A stretch of DNA of 6,041 nucleotides, from contig CALGTT010000395.1 of NCBI GenBank assembly GCA_937901485.1, positions 1 through 6,041 of the forward strand, read 5' to 3'. This document shows positions 5,632-6,041 of the stretch, one piece after another (the stretch's first letter is position 1; each line of letters starts with the position of its first letter). The position numbers and the translations under genes are program-made. A model generated the notes under the pieces. The model saw nothing but the letters and a program-made list of their open reading frames with translations. It did no database searches and had not been told where the DNA came from. Source of the stretch: an uncultured Ruminococcus sp. (lineage in GTDB: Bacteria; Bacillota; Clostridia; Oscillospirales; Ruminococcaceae).

Positions 5632-5940
5632 ATGAAAACCGATACTTACAGGGAAATGGCTGGCTTTGGAAAGACCGGACAGAATCTCAAAGAATTCGGC
5701 GAGAGCCAGAATGCCATGAATGCACAGCTCAACGAAAAGCTGGAGCTTCTGACGCACCAGCTCGGACATGCACTGGACAGCATTGCACAGCTGGAGCTTG
5801 CACAGCGCAGCAATATGCAGCGTTTTGCGGCGTATGAAGCGGAAATTGCCGACCTGAAAAAGGAGATCGACCGCCTTCGCCTGACCGCAAAGCTCAATTC
5901 CAACACCATCGAACGCCTGACACGCGGGGGAACTGAATAA
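5632..5940 (+). CDS. Small coiled-coil protein, function unknown
   Basis: This is a 102-residue cytoplasmic-type protein with no signal peptide or membrane helix. Residues about 26-96 are almost entirely heptad-like: LNEKLELLTHQLGHALDSIAQLEL followed, after a glutamine/asparagine-rich break, by a second charged stretch ending in KLNSNTIERL. The first 25 residues are polar and glycine-containing (GFGKTG), with no nucleotide-binding loop that I can confirm. AAGGAGG at 5619-5625 overlaps the previous stop codon and is six bases before the ATG, so the protein is well translated and part of the same operon. It is the last gene before a strong terminator. Coiled coils in polysaccharide loci can act as scaffolds or chain-length rulers, as in E. 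coli WbdD, but there is no catalytic domain here and that role is only a hypothesis. Confidence 0.82.
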   Translation: MKTDTYREMAGFGKTGQNLKEFGESQNAMNAQLNEKLELLTHQLGHALDSIAQLELAQRSNMQRFAAYEAEIADLKKEIDRLRLTAKLNSNTIERLTRGGTE

Positions 5941-5945
5941 AAGGA

Positions 5946-5978
5946 AAGGGACTGTTTGGTGACAGTCCCTTAGTTTTT
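5946..5978 (+). terminator. Intrinsic terminator ending the operon
   Basis: A perfect 10-bp stem (5946-5955 with 5962-5971, loop TTGGTG) is followed by AG and then TTTTT (5974-5978). It starts five bases after the stop codon of the coiled-coil gene and marks the end of the transferase-reductase block. Confidence 0.94.
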
Positions 5979-5998
5979 AAAAGCCTATCGGCGATCGC

Positions 5999-6041
5999 GC
6001 CGCAGGCGGCTGAAAAGTTTTCGGTCCAGCCTTTTTCAAAA
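5999..6041. repeat. Start of a probable intergenic palindromic repeat, cut by the window end
   Basis: GCCGC (5999-6003) pairs with GCGGC (6006-6010). GAAAA-G-TTTTC (6012-6022) follows, then GGTCCAGCC and TTTTTCAAAA, which looks like the left arm and loop of an AGCCTTTTT/AAAAAGGCT hairpin whose right arm lies past base 6041. From memory, similar sequences are dispersed between genes in Ruminococcus-like genomes. No gene is visible from 5941 to the end. Confidence 0.4.

Noticed and set aside
5991..5998. GCGATCGC octamer, as in the cyanobacterial HIP1 repeat
   Set aside because: It is a single chance palindrome in GC-rich sequence, and nothing else suggests a cyanobacterium.
1..6041. CRISPR array, tRNA, rRNA, insertion sequence or phage genes
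   Set aside because: No regularly spaced direct repeats, cloverleaf, transposase or integrase motifs were seen.

Overview
This window looks like a cell-surface polysaccharide locus with all genes on the + strand. It holds a truncated mannose-1-phosphate guanylyltransferase (manC type), GDP-mannose 4,6-dehydratase (gmd), a small protein with two DivIVA-like motifs, two GT4-family glycosyltransferases, a GDP-6-deoxy-D-mannose reductase (rmd type) and a small coiled-coil protein. The base composition is moderately high GC, ribosome binding sites are strong AGGAGG-like, and the short hairpin repeats in the gaps are of a type I associate from memory with gut Ruminococcus and other Oscillospiraceae. 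That suggests a Clostridia-class gut Firmicute, but the taxonomic call is an inference.

Layout: 1-777 is the C-terminal part of the guanylyltransferase, cut by the window edge. 778-994 is a non-coding gap with three consecutive hairpins (779-877), then a separate bulged stem enclosing a hairpin (895-969) just before the gmd ribosome binding site. gmd (995-2029) ends at an intrinsic terminator (2040-2075). A tight second block follows: the 83-residue protein (2090-2341), GT4 enzyme A (2338-3507), GT4 enzyme B (3500-4621), the reductase (4665-5618) and the coiled-coil protein (5632-5940), joined by overlaps of 4 and 8 bases or short gaps. This block ends at a clear intrinsic terminator (5946-5978). 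The last ~60 bases look like the start of another palindromic repeat that runs off the window.

How the genes fit: manC makes GDP-mannose, gmd converts it to GDP-4-keto-6-deoxymannose, and the rmd-type enzyme reduces this to GDP-D-rhamnose (GDP-6-deoxy-D-mannose). The two GT4 enzymes would transfer D-rhamnose and/or mannose to a growing glycan. This gene set parallels the Pseudomonas A-band D-rhamnan locus and the GDP-D-rhamnose pathway of Gram-positive Aneurinibacillus. No polymerase, flippase or ABC exporter lies in the window. The two small proteins are the least explained parts. A terminator between the precursor genes and the transferase block suggests the two halves are expressed at different levels.
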